Shown in pieces: positions 53,879-61,786 of a DNA stretch of 64,000 nt; position 1 is the stretch's first letter, and each line of letters starts with the position of its first letter. Below the pieces are notes generated by a model. It ran no database searches. It was given only the letters and a program-made list of their open reading frames with translations, and had not been told where the DNA came from. The stretch is taken from positions 930,001 to 994,000 of the forward strand of contig NZ_JBPNXV010000001.1 of the NCBI RefSeq assembly GCF_051235805.1, given 5' to 3'. Source of the DNA: Pseudothermotoga_B sp051235805 (GTDB taxonomy: Bacteria; Thermotogota; Thermotogae; Thermotogales; DSM-5069). Position numbers and translations under genes: made by a program.

Positions 53879-54681
53879 CAAATCCTCACTGCATAAGCTT
53901 TCCAATTTTGCATCTCACCCTCAGAGAGTATTATAAAACCTTTCTCGGTAAACTTGGCTTTGATTGTTTCGTCATCCTTGGTTGGTATTCCAGATACAAC
54001 GAGTGTAGAACCAGTGTGTGTCACCTTTTCGATTTGATCGATCAACTTGATGATCACAGGTGTCAGTATATTTGCGACTACCAGATCATACTTACCATGC
54101 ACGTCAGCCAATAGATCAGAGAGAATAACATCTACCTTAACGCGGTTCTTTCGTACAAACTCTCTCGCAACGTCTATCGCGACTGGGTCGTTGTCAATCG
54201 CCAGAACCTTTTTTGCGCCCATCTTCTTTGCGATTATCGACAGTACGGCTGTACCACAGCCTACATCCAAAACAGAATAAGATCTCTTGATATGATGTAC
54301 TAAGAGCTTTGCAGCCAAAGCAGTGGTGGCATGATCGCCACTGCCAAAGGCAGCCGATGGTCTCATCTTGACAACTGTCGCACCAGGTTTTTTCAACTTT
54401 CCCGTTGGATCTATCCAAACACCATTGGTGATCTCAAATGGTTCGAGTTTCATGTACTTGAACCATTGCTCAACCCGAGAGCTTTTCTTTTCGAGTAGCT
54501 GACTTTGGGTAAGTTCTAAGATCTCTTTGACGAAAGCTTCGTCATCTGTGTAAAGAATCAGCTTTGTTCCATTGTCAGTCGCCTCAAGGGCATAATTGAA
54601 GAAATCTCTCGAGAGTAACTCGTTCTCGAGAGATTCAGCGGAAGACGGCAACAGATGCCACTCGATGATCTCTTTGAACAT
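53875..54681 (-). CDS. prmA: Ribosomal protein L11 methyltransferase
   Basis: 268 residues, shorter than the usual 290-320. The C-terminal AdoMet domain has RPSAAFGSGDHATTALA, SVLDVGCGTAVLSIIAKKM and VVANILTPVI, all diagnostic of PrmA. It trimethylates L11. The N-terminal L11-binding part is abbreviated. ATG overlaps the speE stop by one base; a GTG three bases earlier is possible. Confidence 0.9.
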   Translation of the reverse strand: MFKEIIEWHLLPSSAESLENELLSRDFFNYALEATDNGTKLILYTDDEAFVKEILELTQSQLLEKKSSRVEQWFKYMKLEPFEITNGVWIDPTGKLKKPGATVVKMRPSAAFGSGDHATTALAAKLLVHHIKRSYSVLDVGCGTAVLSIIAKKMGAKKVLAIDNDPVAIDVAREFVRKNRVKVDVILSDLLADVHGKYDLVVANILTPVIIKLIDQIEKVTHTGSTLVVSGIPTKDDETIKAKFTEKGFIILSEGEMQNWKAYAVRIC

Positions 54682-55553
54682 CACGATTTTCCTTCAAGTT
54701 CGCGTTTTATGAAATTCGGCAGCATGAAGGATGCTTTGTGTATCTCAACATTGTAGTACTTTAACTGTTCTTCCATTTGCTTTGCATCTTGAACTCTAAG
54801 ATCGGTGACCGGGTCTATGCCCTTGGATGCAAAGATGTACAACCAGTATCCTGATGGATAGGTTGGCATGAACCCTTGATAAGCTCTGACCAGTGGAAAA
54901 GCATTTCTCGTTCTTCTGTAGGCTATCTTAAACCATCCAAAGTCGTACAAAGGATTCTCTGCTTCAGCAGTCATTACACCGTTGTCTTTGAGCGCATCAT
55001 AGCATGATTTGTAGAAATCCTGAGTGAAAAGATGACCTCCTTCACCGGCAGTTGGATCTGTCGAATCAATTATTATCACATCGAATTGATTCTTGACATT
55101 CTTGATATAATCAGCACCGTTTTGGAAGACTAATTCCACCTTCTCGTCACTCAAAGCACTACCGGTTTTTAGAAACTGCTTAGAGATTTCCACAACGCGC
55201 TGATCGATCTCACACAGTACGACCTTCTGTATCTGAGGATGCCGCAGTACCTCGCGTACTGTTCCACCATCCCCGCCACCGATCACCAGAACGGATTTCG
55301 GCTCTGGATGGGAAAATAATGCAACATGTGCGAGCATTTCGTGATACATGAACTCGTCAACATCTGTTGTCATGGTGATACCATCTAACGCAAAGACTCT
55401 GCCGAGTGTTGGGTTATCGAAAACATCTATTCTTTGATATGGAGTTTGTTCTGAGTGAACTATTCGACTTATTCTCATCACCAAGCCAACATCTCCACCA
55501 GAGAAATAGTCGAAGAACCACAGGTGTTTTCCTGGTATGATCCTTTCATGCAT
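54681..55553 (-). CDS. speE: Spermidine synthase-type aminopropyltransferase
   Basis: A 290-residue enzyme: LDGITMTTDVDEFMYHEMLAHVAL, VIGGGDGGTVREVL (decarboxylated AdoMet site) and IIDSTDPTAGEGGHLF. In thermophiles it may accept agmatine or longer amines. ATG after GGAGGAG; overlaps speD by eight bases. Confidence 0.95.
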   Translation of the reverse strand: MHERIIPGKHLWFFDYFSGGDVGLVMRISRIVHSEQTPYQRIDVFDNPTLGRVFALDGITMTTDVDEFMYHEMLAHVALFSHPEPKSVLVIGGGDGGTVREVLRHPQIQKVVLCEIDQRVVEISKQFLKTGSALSDEKVELVFQNGADYIKNVKNQFDVIIIDSTDPTAGEGGHLFTQDFYKSCYDALKDNGVMTAEAENPLYDFGWFKIAYRRTRNAFPLVRAYQGFMPTYPSGYWLYIFASKGIDPVTDLRVQDAKQMEEQLKYYNVEIHKASFMLPNFIKRELEGKS

Positions 55554-55959
55554 TGCAAACTCCTCCTTTGACTGCCTTGTGAGGGGCATTCATTGGTATG
55601 CCTATAGTCCTGTAATCACCACGCGTGTGTTCAAAGACTTGGGTTCTCTTTGCTTTGAAGACATCCTTTAAGTAGTCAAAAGCCTTCCACGGATCGGTGT
55701 CTTCTCCACAGGTAAAGAGATCGATCGCGGCATAGCCATACTCTGGCCAGGTGTGAATTGTAAGGTGTGATTCAGAGATCACAACTACACCGCTCACTCC
55801 GTAGGGGAGGAACCTATGGAACGAGCTACCAACTATCGTTGCTCCGGCAATGATAGCGGCGTCTTTCATCTTTTGCTCAACGAGAACTACATCGTCAAGA
55901 ATCTGTTGATCACAATCGTAGAACTCCGCGATCAAGTGTCTTCCCAAACTCTTTTTCAT
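55546..55959 (-). CDS. speD: S-adenosylmethionine decarboxylase proenzyme
   Basis: A 137-residue SpeD of the short bacterial type (SpeH). Auto-cleavage should occur before Ser64 in VVISESHLTIHTWPEYG, making the pyruvoyl group. Conserved His and Cys follow in YAAIDLFTCGED. It feeds SpeE. Confidence 0.96.
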   Translation of the reverse strand: MKKSLGRHLIAEFYDCDQQILDDVVLVEQKMKDAAIIAGATIVGSSFHRFLPYGVSGVVVISESHLTIHTWPEYGYAAIDLFTCGEDTDPWKAFDYLKDVFKAKRTQVFEHTRGDYRTIGIPMNAPHKAVKGGVCNA

Positions 55960-55975
55960 CGTTAATCCCTCCCCG

Positions 55976-56509
55976 TCAGTCGATTTCTATCCAAAGAACA
56001 ACTGCCTCTTTCTTTTTGCTCGGATTCTTCAGAAAGTGTTTCTTGTCGGCTCTGTAATAAAAACAATCTCCCTCTGACAGCCTGTATCTGACATCATCAA
56101 GCCACAAATCAATTTTCCCCTGCAAGACATAACCGAATTCATCACCTTCATGGTAATCCTCTTCTTCTGTTTGTGCACCGGGCTTCAAAGTCACTAACAT
56201 TGGATCCATCTTTTTCGTTTCAACGTAGCTCATCAAAAGCTGCGAAGTGACTCCTTCGGGCTCATCGTAAACAGGAATCCTATCTTCCCTTTTGAAAACA
56301 ACTTTGCTCTCTTCTTGTTCTGAAAAAAATGCCCTCAAATCACTACCCAGAGCACGCAGTATCTTTTCTAAGGTGTCTACCGAAATAGACGTTTTGTTGC
56401 TTTCCAGCTGCGATATGAAACTCCTTGAAAGATCGGTACGCATAGCCAACTCTTCTTGTGTTAACCCTCTGGACATTCTGAGTCTTTTGATCTTTTCTCC
56501 TATATCCAC
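55976..56509 (-). CDS. XRE-family regulator with a cupin domain
   Basis: 177 residues: helix-turn-helix IKRLRMSRGLTQEELAMRT and ISQLESNKTSISVDTLEKIL (about 7-60), then a cupin (HEGDEFGYVLQGKIDLWL, LSEGDCFYYRADKKH) near 110-170. XRE-cupin proteins such as PuuR often regulate amine or amino-acid metabolism. Placed 16 bases before speD, it is a good candidate for polyamine control. GTG start after GAGGTG. Confidence 0.9.
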   Translation of the reverse strand: MDIGEKIKRLRMSRGLTQEELAMRTDLSRSFISQLESNKTSISVDTLEKILRALGSDLRAFFSEQEESKVVFKREDRIPVYDEPEGVTSQLLMSYVETKKMDPMLVTLKPGAQTEEEDYHEGDEFGYVLQGKIDLWLDDVRYRLSEGDCFYYRADKKHFLKNPSKKKEAVVLWIEID

Positions 56510-56561
56510 AAAAACACCTCAACTTCGCTTTTGAACATACATTCAGAACACTTGTTTAGTT

Positions 56562-56575
56562 TACTGCTCGCAGTA
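56562..56575. promoter_or_regulatory. Palindrome in the XRE-cupin leader
   Basis: TACTGC-TC-GCAGTA, a perfect six-base inverted repeat with a two-base centre, in the leader of the regulator gene. Candidate operator; function unknown. Confidence 0.4.
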
Positions 56576-56598
56576 GGTCAACTTACGTTGTCATTATA
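56576..56598 (-). promoter_or_regulatory. Promoter of the XRE-cupin gene with operator site 2
   Basis: TATAAT on the minus strand (56593-56598) directly flanked by GTCAAC-TTAC-GTTGTC (56577-56592), one mismatch from a perfect 6-bp palindrome. The site would lie over the transcription start, as expected of a repressor site. Minus 35 is weak. Confidence 0.5.
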
Positions 56599-56710
56599 GG
56601 CACATTTGAACCGAAAAAGTACTAAGAGGATATTAAGAAAAGTTTACAATAGTCATTCAAAAGCAGAATTACACTTCTTTTCGGCGTTGTCTTGAATAGT
56701 GATCGCATTG

Positions 56711-56728
56711 TGTCAACTATTGTTGACA
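56711..56728. promoter_or_regulatory. Operator-like palindrome site 1
   Basis: TGTCAAC-TATT-GTTGACA, perfect seven-base arms around four bases. It repeats the architecture of site 2 135 bases away and faces the deaminase-like gene. Confidence 0.5.
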
Positions 56729-56763
56729 TTTGGAAACTGTCATTGGTTGAAGGTTCCCATTTT

Positions 56764-56791
56764 GTTGACTGGGGTGGTTTGTTGTATATTA
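56764..56791 (+). promoter_or_regulatory. Promoter of the deaminase-like gene
   Basis: TTGACT, then a 16-base spacer, then TATTAT. The transcript would begin only a few bases before the ATG at 56800, so the message may be leaderless. Confidence 0.4.
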
Positions 56792-56799
56792 TCTTTGGC

Positions 56800-57327
56800 A
56801 TGAATGAGGATGAACTGAAAAGATATCTTTCAAGTATCAAGTTGAGAGAGACTGTAGATAGCAGAATCTCATGGGACGAGTATTTCATGAGAATCTGTAT
56901 GCTTGTCAGTGAAAGATCTACTTGCACCCACAGAAAGGTTGGCGCAGTTATCGTTAGGGAGAACCGAATATTGGCAACGGGGTACAACCAACCACCTTCT
57001 GGATTCCCACATTGTGATTTGATAGGGTGCGTAAGAGATGATCTGAGAATACCGTCTGGCAGAAATCAGGAAATCTGCTATGGTCTTCATGCAGAACAGA
57101 ATGCTTTGATGCAGGCGGCCAGGTTTGGAATATCGACGAATGGGGCGACAATTTATGTAACAGCAAAACCTTGCTCAATATGTGCAAGGCTCATAATAAA
57201 TGCCGGTATAGTCCGAGTTGTTTACCTTGAAGAATATCCAGACTCGTTAACAGATTATTTCTTCAGTATGTGTAAAATCAGAGTGGAGTTGTTTCGTTCT
57301 AATGGAGGTGAAGTTTTTGAAAGTTGA
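56800..57327 (+). CDS. Deoxycytidylate deaminase-like protein
   Basis: 175 residues from the chosen ATG. The zinc deaminase core ISWDEYFMRICMLVSERSTC is followed by LHAEQNALMQAA (HAE) and TAKPCSICARLIINAG (PCxxC), as in dCMP deaminase/ComEB. dCMP deaminase makes dUMP for thymidylate synthesis. An open frame extends 36 codons upstream but has no ribosome binding site and crosses the promoter and palindrome. The 20-residue region before the core is unusual for the family. Confidence 0.85.
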   Translation: MNEDELKRYLSSIKLRETVDSRISWDEYFMRICMLVSERSTCTHRKVGAVIVRENRILATGYNQPPSGFPHCDLIGCVRDDLRIPSGRNQEICYGLHAEQNALMQAARFGISTNGATIYVTAKPCSICARLIINAGIVRVVYLEEYPDSLTDYFFSMCKIRVELFRSNGGEVFES

Positions 57328-58132
57328 GAAATTGACATCTTATCTGCGTGAGGATCACTGGCCCACCATATGGTGTCCTGGTTGCGGGAACGGTATCATT
57401 TTGAAAGCCTTCTTGCAAGCCGTTGACAATCTTGGTATCAAACAGGAGCGTATGGCTGTCGTTTCAGGAATAGGTTGTTCATCAAGGGCTACTGGCTATA
57501 TAGACTTCAACACACTTCACACACTTCACGGAAGAGCTGTGGCATTTGCGACAGGTGTTAAACTGGCGAAACCAGATTTCCAAGTAGCTGTTCTCGGTGG
57601 AGATGGAGATATTCTTGCTATCGGTGGTAATCATTTTATTCATGCCTGTAGGAGGAATATAGATATCACGATTATCATCTTCAACAATATGATTTACGGT
57701 ATGACTGGTGGTCAGAATTCACCCACAACACCTTTCGAGAAAATCGCTTCTACAACACCTTATGGTAATATCGAAATGCCTTTTGACGCAGTGAAGATGG
57801 CGATTGCTGCCGGGGCAACCTATGTGGCAAGAGCAACCGTCTATCACTATCCTTTGTTGGTAAAGTACATCACAAATGCTTTGAGCCATAAAGGTACAGC
57901 TGTTGTAGAAGCCGTTACAAACTGTCACACATATTACGGTAGATACAACAGAATTGGGGATGCTCCAGAGATGATAGATTATTTCAAGAAAAACAGTGTT
58001 ATGCTCGATAAAGCCAAGGAGATGTCGGCTGAAGAACTCAAGAACAAAATAGTCATTGGAGAATTTCACCGAGAGGAAAGACCAACCTTTTATGATTTGT
58101 ACAAAAGTGCTGTTCACAGTGAGGGGGTATGA
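57317..58132 (+). CDS. korB: 2-oxoacid:ferredoxin oxidoreductase, beta subunit
   Basis: A 271-residue thiamine-diphosphate subunit: TIWCPGCGNGIIL, VVSGIGCSSRATGYIDF, LGGDGDILAIGGNHF and FNNMIYGMTGGQNSPTTP. Reduces ferredoxin with 2-oxoglutarate or a similar 2-oxoacid. TTG start five bases after GGAGGTGA, overlapping the deaminase stop by 11 bases. Symbol is by analogy. Confidence 0.88.
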   Translation: MKVEKLTSYLREDHWPTIWCPGCGNGIILKAFLQAVDNLGIKQERMAVVSGIGCSSRATGYIDFNTLHTLHGRAVAFATGVKLAKPDFQVAVLGGDGDILAIGGNHFIHACRRNIDITIIIFNNMIYGMTGGQNSPTTPFEKIASTTPYGNIEMPFDAVKMAIAAGATYVARATVYHYPLLVKYITNALSHKGTAVVEAVTNCHTYYGRYNRIGDAPEMIDYFKKNSVMLDKAKEMSAEELKNKIVIGEFHREERPTFYDLYKSAVHSEGV

Positions 58133-58135
58133 TCT

Positions 58136-58735
58136 TTGAGAATTCAAGAACCTCTGAGTGTAAGAGTTGCCGGAATAGGAGGCCAAGGGAACATACTCGC
58201 TGGTAAGCTGCTTGCACAAGCGGCAGTTTTCGATGGTAAACATGTCATTCAAACTCAACTTTACGGAGCACAAGTCAGAGGTGGAATCAGCCATTGCGAT
58301 GTGATAATCTGCGATGATTGGATAGATTTTCCAGAGGCATCCCACTTTGACATAATGTACATAATGCATTCAGATGCTTTCAAAGCCTATCAGAAACTTC
58401 TCAGACCAAATGGCGTCCTCTTGATCGATTCAACCTTTCTCGAAACTCTGCCATCAACTTTTCACCGAACCAAAAAGATTCTGATGCTTCCTCTTGAGAG
58501 AATGGCGCTTGAAAAATTCAAGACTTCTATGGTCAGCAACATGATAGGCTTGGGAGCTTTGGTCAAGGCAACTCAAGTTGTGACGATAGAGTCACTGATG
58601 AAGGCTGTCGATGAATTGATCTCGGAGAAATATGTGAAGATGAATACAGAGGCGATCACTTATGGTTACGAAGCCGTTAAGAGAGAGTTCAGAATCAAGA
58701 CCGAGCAGAGGATACGTACGATTGGCTTCGAATAA
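58136..58735 (+). CDS. korC: 2-oxoacid:ferredoxin oxidoreductase, gamma subunit
   Basis: A 199-residue subunit with the VRVAGIGGQGNILAGKLL and TQLYGAQVRGGISHCDVI motifs of the gamma (KorC/PorC) family. TTG start after GAGGGGG, three bases behind korB. The alpha and delta subunits are not adjacent. Confidence 0.88.
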   Translation: MRIQEPLSVRVAGIGGQGNILAGKLLAQAAVFDGKHVIQTQLYGAQVRGGISHCDVIICDDWIDFPEASHFDIMYIMHSDAFKAYQKLLRPNGVLLIDSTFLETLPSTFHRTKKILMLPLERMALEKFKTSMVSNMIGLGALVKATQVVTIESLMKAVDELISEKYVKMNTEAITYGYEAVKREFRIKTEQRIRTIGFE

Positions 58736-59180
58736 CTTGTTCAAATCCTTTAGGAACGCAGTAGTGGGACTTACAGAGGCTCTGAAGCAGGAAAAGAACT
58801 TGAAGATACACTTTTTAATAGGAATTTGCGTACTGGTGAGTTCCTATTTTCTTGATCTTTCAAGTGGTGAGCTTCTGTGGCTTGTTTTCGCAGTCTTTTC
58901 TGTCATAGGCATGGAACTTGTGAATACCATGATAGAAGGAATCATGGATATTTACAGTGAAAATCACGATCCACGAATCAGATTTGTCAAAGATGTTGCA
59001 GCTGGGATTGTTTTGTGGTATTCTCTATTTGCAACAGTTGTAGGATTGATCGTTTTAGGACGTGCTTTGTTCCATTGGAAGCCAGATTTGGGTGGAGTCT
59101 TTGCACTTTTGTATGTTGTTCTCTTTCCATTGCTTTTGATCGTTGGAGGGTTGAGTAGGCGTGGTAGGCGGAAAGATTAA
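58722..59180 (+). CDS. dgkA: Diacylglycerol/undecaprenol kinase (DgkA family) with a C-terminal membrane extension
   Basis: 152 residues, three helices of the DgkA core (RNAVVGLTEALKQEKNLKIH, GMELVNTMIEGIMDIYS, VKDVAAGIVLWYSLFATVVGLIVLG) plus another hydrophobic segment (FALLYVVLFPLLLIVGG). The EGIMD and KDVAAG motifs are conserved. It recycles lipid carrier. Begins at a TTG inside korC after GAGG; overlaps cheB by 20 bases. Confidence 0.86.
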   Translation: MASNNLFKSFRNAVVGLTEALKQEKNLKIHFLIGICVLVSSYFLDLSSGELLWLVFAVFSVIGMELVNTMIEGIMDIYSENHDPRIRFVKDVAAGIVLWYSLFATVVGLIVLGRALFHWKPDLGGVFALLYVVLFPLLLIVGGLSRRGRRKD

Positions 59181-60201
59181 CGTAGTCATCGTGGATGACT
59201 CGGCTTTCATGCGAATGGTTCTTAAAGACATCGTTGACGGTCAACCAGATATGCAAGTTGTTGGTGTGGCAAAAGACGGCATGGAAGCACTTGAAATCAT
59301 ACAGTCGAAAAAGCCAGATGTTGTAACAATGGATGTGGAAATGCCGAAGATGAATGGTATTGAAACATTGAAGAACATAATGGCTAAGTTTCCCACTCGT
59401 GTGATCATGGTGAGCAGTTTGACAGAAGAGGGAGCGGACATCACAATCACTGCCCTTTCGATAGGCGCTGTTGACTTCTTGACCAAACCTTCTGGTTCCA
59501 CTTCACTGAGTTTCAGAGAAGTAGCAGATGTTTTGGTTCAGAAAATAAGGTCTGCAATGTCCGTTAACCCATCAAAACTGATAACAAAACCTTCGTCTGT
59601 AAAGGTATCAGTAGGTACACGCAAGTTATTTGTATTCGAAAAAGCGGTTGTGATCGGTGCATCTACAGGTGGACCAAGATCGCTTGATCAAATAATCCCG
59701 GCGCTGCCAAAAGATTTTCCAGCGCCTATTTTTTTGGTTCAGCATATGCCTCCAATGTTCACAAAATCTCTTGCGATGCGCTTGAACTCACTGTCAAATC
59801 TCGAGGTTAAAGAGGCTGAAGACGGTGATGTCGTCAAGAAGGGTACCGTCTACGTTGCACCCGGCGATTTTCACATGGGTGTGAAGGCAGAAGGAGGAGT
59901 TGTTAAGATATTCCTGGACAAATCAGAGAAGATAAACAACGTTAGACCAGCGGTTGACTTCACTCTGATGAAGGTTGCAGAGATTTACAAAGCCAACACC
60001 ATAGCTGTTATACTAACTGGTATGGGCAGAGATGGTGCTAAGGGAGCATTTAAGGTAAAATACTATTCGGGGAAAGTCATTGCCGAAGATGAATCAACTT
60101 GTGTTGTTTACGGTATGCCAAAGGCTGTGGTGGAAGAGGGTTACGCTGATTTTGTGTTACCCGCATATGCAGTTCCTGAGAAATTGGTAGAGATGATTTG
60201 A
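59161..60201 (+). CDS. cheB: Chemotaxis protein-glutamate methylesterase CheB
   Basis: A 346-residue two-domain protein: receiver (VVIVDDSAFMRM, VTMDVEMPKMNG with the phospho-Asp) and C-terminal methylesterase (VVIGASTGGPRSLDQ, VQHMPPMFTKSLA, VILTGMGRDGAKG). It removes methyl groups from chemoreceptors such as the one at 3-5 kb. GTG start after GGAGGG, overlapping dgkA. Confidence 0.95.
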   Translation: MVGGKINVVIVDDSAFMRMVLKDIVDGQPDMQVVGVAKDGMEALEIIQSKKPDVVTMDVEMPKMNGIETLKNIMAKFPTRVIMVSSLTEEGADITITALSIGAVDFLTKPSGSTSLSFREVADVLVQKIRSAMSVNPSKLITKPSSVKVSVGTRKLFVFEKAVVIGASTGGPRSLDQIIPALPKDFPAPIFLVQHMPPMFTKSLAMRLNSLSNLEVKEAEDGDVVKKGTVYVAPGDFHMGVKAEGGVVKIFLDKSEKINNVRPAVDFTLMKVAEIYKANTIAVILTGMGRDGAKGAFKVKYYSGKVIAEDESTCVVYGMPKAVVEEGYADFVLPAYAVPEKLVEMI

Positions 60202-60214
60202 AGGGGGAAATGAC

Positions 60215-61033
60215 GTGAAAAGATTGTTCATTGCATTTTCTCTTTGGTTTTGTATAACGCTCCTTGGGGGGTATTTAACAGTATCGTATGTAGTTCAATC
60301 AGGGGATAACCTGTACAACATTGCCAAGAAATTCAGAATCTCTCCATCGACTATTCTTGATTGGAACAACCTGGCAAATCCGCTGAAATTGAAAGCTGGT
60401 CAGCAGATTGTAGTTCCACAACCGGAAGGATATCTCTACGTTGTTAAACAAGGAGACAGTCTTTACTCAATCGCAAGGGCTTTTTTCACAAGTGTCAGCG
60501 ACATTTTGATTGCAAATGATCTGAACTCTGAACTGATTAAACCCGGCCAGAAGTTGTTCATTCCTCAGAAGATTGTTGGGAAGGCTTTTAACACTGAAAA
60601 AGGTTATATATGGCCAGTCTATGGTGTACTTTCTTCACCCTATGGTTCACGAGTTCATCCTATTACAAGACAGATGTCCTTTCATTCAGGAATAGATATA
60701 GCCGCACCCGAGGGCACTCCTGTTTTCTCATCAACATCCGGTGTTGTTGTCTTTGCAGGTGAGAAATCAGGTTATGGTTTGATGGTGGAAGTGAAATCGA
60801 ACAACAGTATCGTTAGATATGGACATCTTTCGAAGATAACAGTTTACGAAGGTCAAGGAGTTGAAAGAGGTACTCTCATAGGTAGGGTGGGTAACACAGG
60901 TATTAGCACAGGACCTCATCTGCATTTCGAGGTAATTGTCAACTCAAAAACGGTGAATCCTCTGGCCCTTCTACCATCTTCGAACAAAGTCTATGTATTG
61001 AAAGATGGCGTTGAGGCTGCAGGTGGGGAATGA
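60215..61033 (+). CDS. LysM- and M23-containing peptidoglycan hydrolase
   Basis: 272 residues: signal peptide or anchor (about 1-22), two LysM repeats (YVVQSGDNLYNIAKKF, YVVKQGDSLYSIARAF), and an M23 domain (SFHSGIDIAAPEGTPVFSS, GPHLHFEV). A murein endopeptidase exported to the wall. GTG start seven bases after GGGGG. Confidence 0.92.
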   Translation: MKRLFIAFSLWFCITLLGGYLTVSYVVQSGDNLYNIAKKFRISPSTILDWNNLANPLKLKAGQQIVVPQPEGYLYVVKQGDSLYSIARAFFTSVSDILIANDLNSELIKPGQKLFIPQKIVGKAFNTEKGYIWPVYGVLSSPYGSRVHPITRQMSFHSGIDIAAPEGTPVFSSTSGVVVFAGEKSGYGLMVEVKSNNSIVRYGHLSKITVYEGQGVERGTLIGRVGNTGISTGPHLHFEVIVNSKTVNPLALLPSSNKVYVLKDGVEAAGGE

Positions 61034-61786
61034 TCAGTGGCTGTTCAGCCAATTCAGTAAGTCGTTCATAAAAACTTTGGAGTTTTGCTGGTCTTCGAAG
61101 AGTTCATGATACCCACCTTTGTATACTTTCATGATCTTATCAGAGGAGGCAAGTGAGTTGAAAAACTCTTCAGCGCCGTTCGGGAGCGTGATTTTGTCCA
61201 TTTCGCCGACAGCCACAAAACAAGGCAAATTTATCTTTTTGGCATCTTTCAAAGCCGCACTTGAATTGTGCAACATGTCGTGAGCAAGCCTTGCACTGAT
61301 CTTTCTGTGAACCAAGGGATCTTGGACATATTTTTTCACCGCTTCTGCGTTCGGCGAAAGGTGCTCAGGATTTATGCCGTTATCAAAGCTGAATCTTGGA
61401 AAAATGAGTGAAAAAATTGCGGCAACAGATCTGAGCAGGAGATTGTCCTTTGATATTCTTAAAGCAGGTGACGTGACTATTAAACCGCGGATTCTATCTC
61501 TTGTTTCTGCATAGCGAATCGCGATCAAACCACCGAGGCTATGGCCCATGAGAAAGGAATTAGGATGTGATTCTGTCAGCTTATCAAGAACTTCGAAAAC
61601 TTCTTTGAAAGATGTGTGCCCCCTCTTTCCAGGGCTTTCACCGTGACCAGGTAAGTCGAAGAGGACCAACCCGTAACCTTCTCTTTGTAGTAGTTCACAC
61701 AGCCAGGAATATCTCTTTGAATGTTCGCCAAGTCCGTGAACCAATATTAAGAAAGGCTTTTCACCTTTGAATTCTTTGATCCACAT
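61034..61786 (-). CDS. Alpha/beta hydrolase (monoacylglycerol-lipase-like)
   Basis: 250 residues: HGLGEHSKRYSWLCELL (oxyanion HG), FDLPGHGESPGKRGHTS, nucleophile elbow GHSLGGLIAIRYAE, and later Asp (VGEMDKIT) and His (YKGGYHELFED). Matches the monoacylglycerol lipase/serine aminopeptidase S33 group; substrate unknown. ATG after GGAGGGG. A longer frame overlaps RNase R. Confidence 0.9.
   Translation of the reverse strand: MWIKEFKGEKPFLILVHGLGEHSKRYSWLCELLQREGYGLVLFDLPGHGESPGKRGHTSFKEVFEVLDKLTESHPNSFLMGHSLGGLIAIRYAETRDRIRGLIVTSPALRISKDNLLLRSVAAIFSLIFPRFSFDNGINPEHLSPNAEAVKKYVQDPLVHRKISARLAHDMLHNSSAALKDAKKINLPCFVAVGEMDKITLPNGAEEFFNSLASSDKIMKVYKGGYHELFEDQQNSKVFMNDLLNWLNSH

Noticed and set aside
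56692..56799. Extension of the deaminase-like gene 36 codons upstream
   Set aside because: It would cross the palindrome and promoter, begins with TTG, and has no ribosome binding site.
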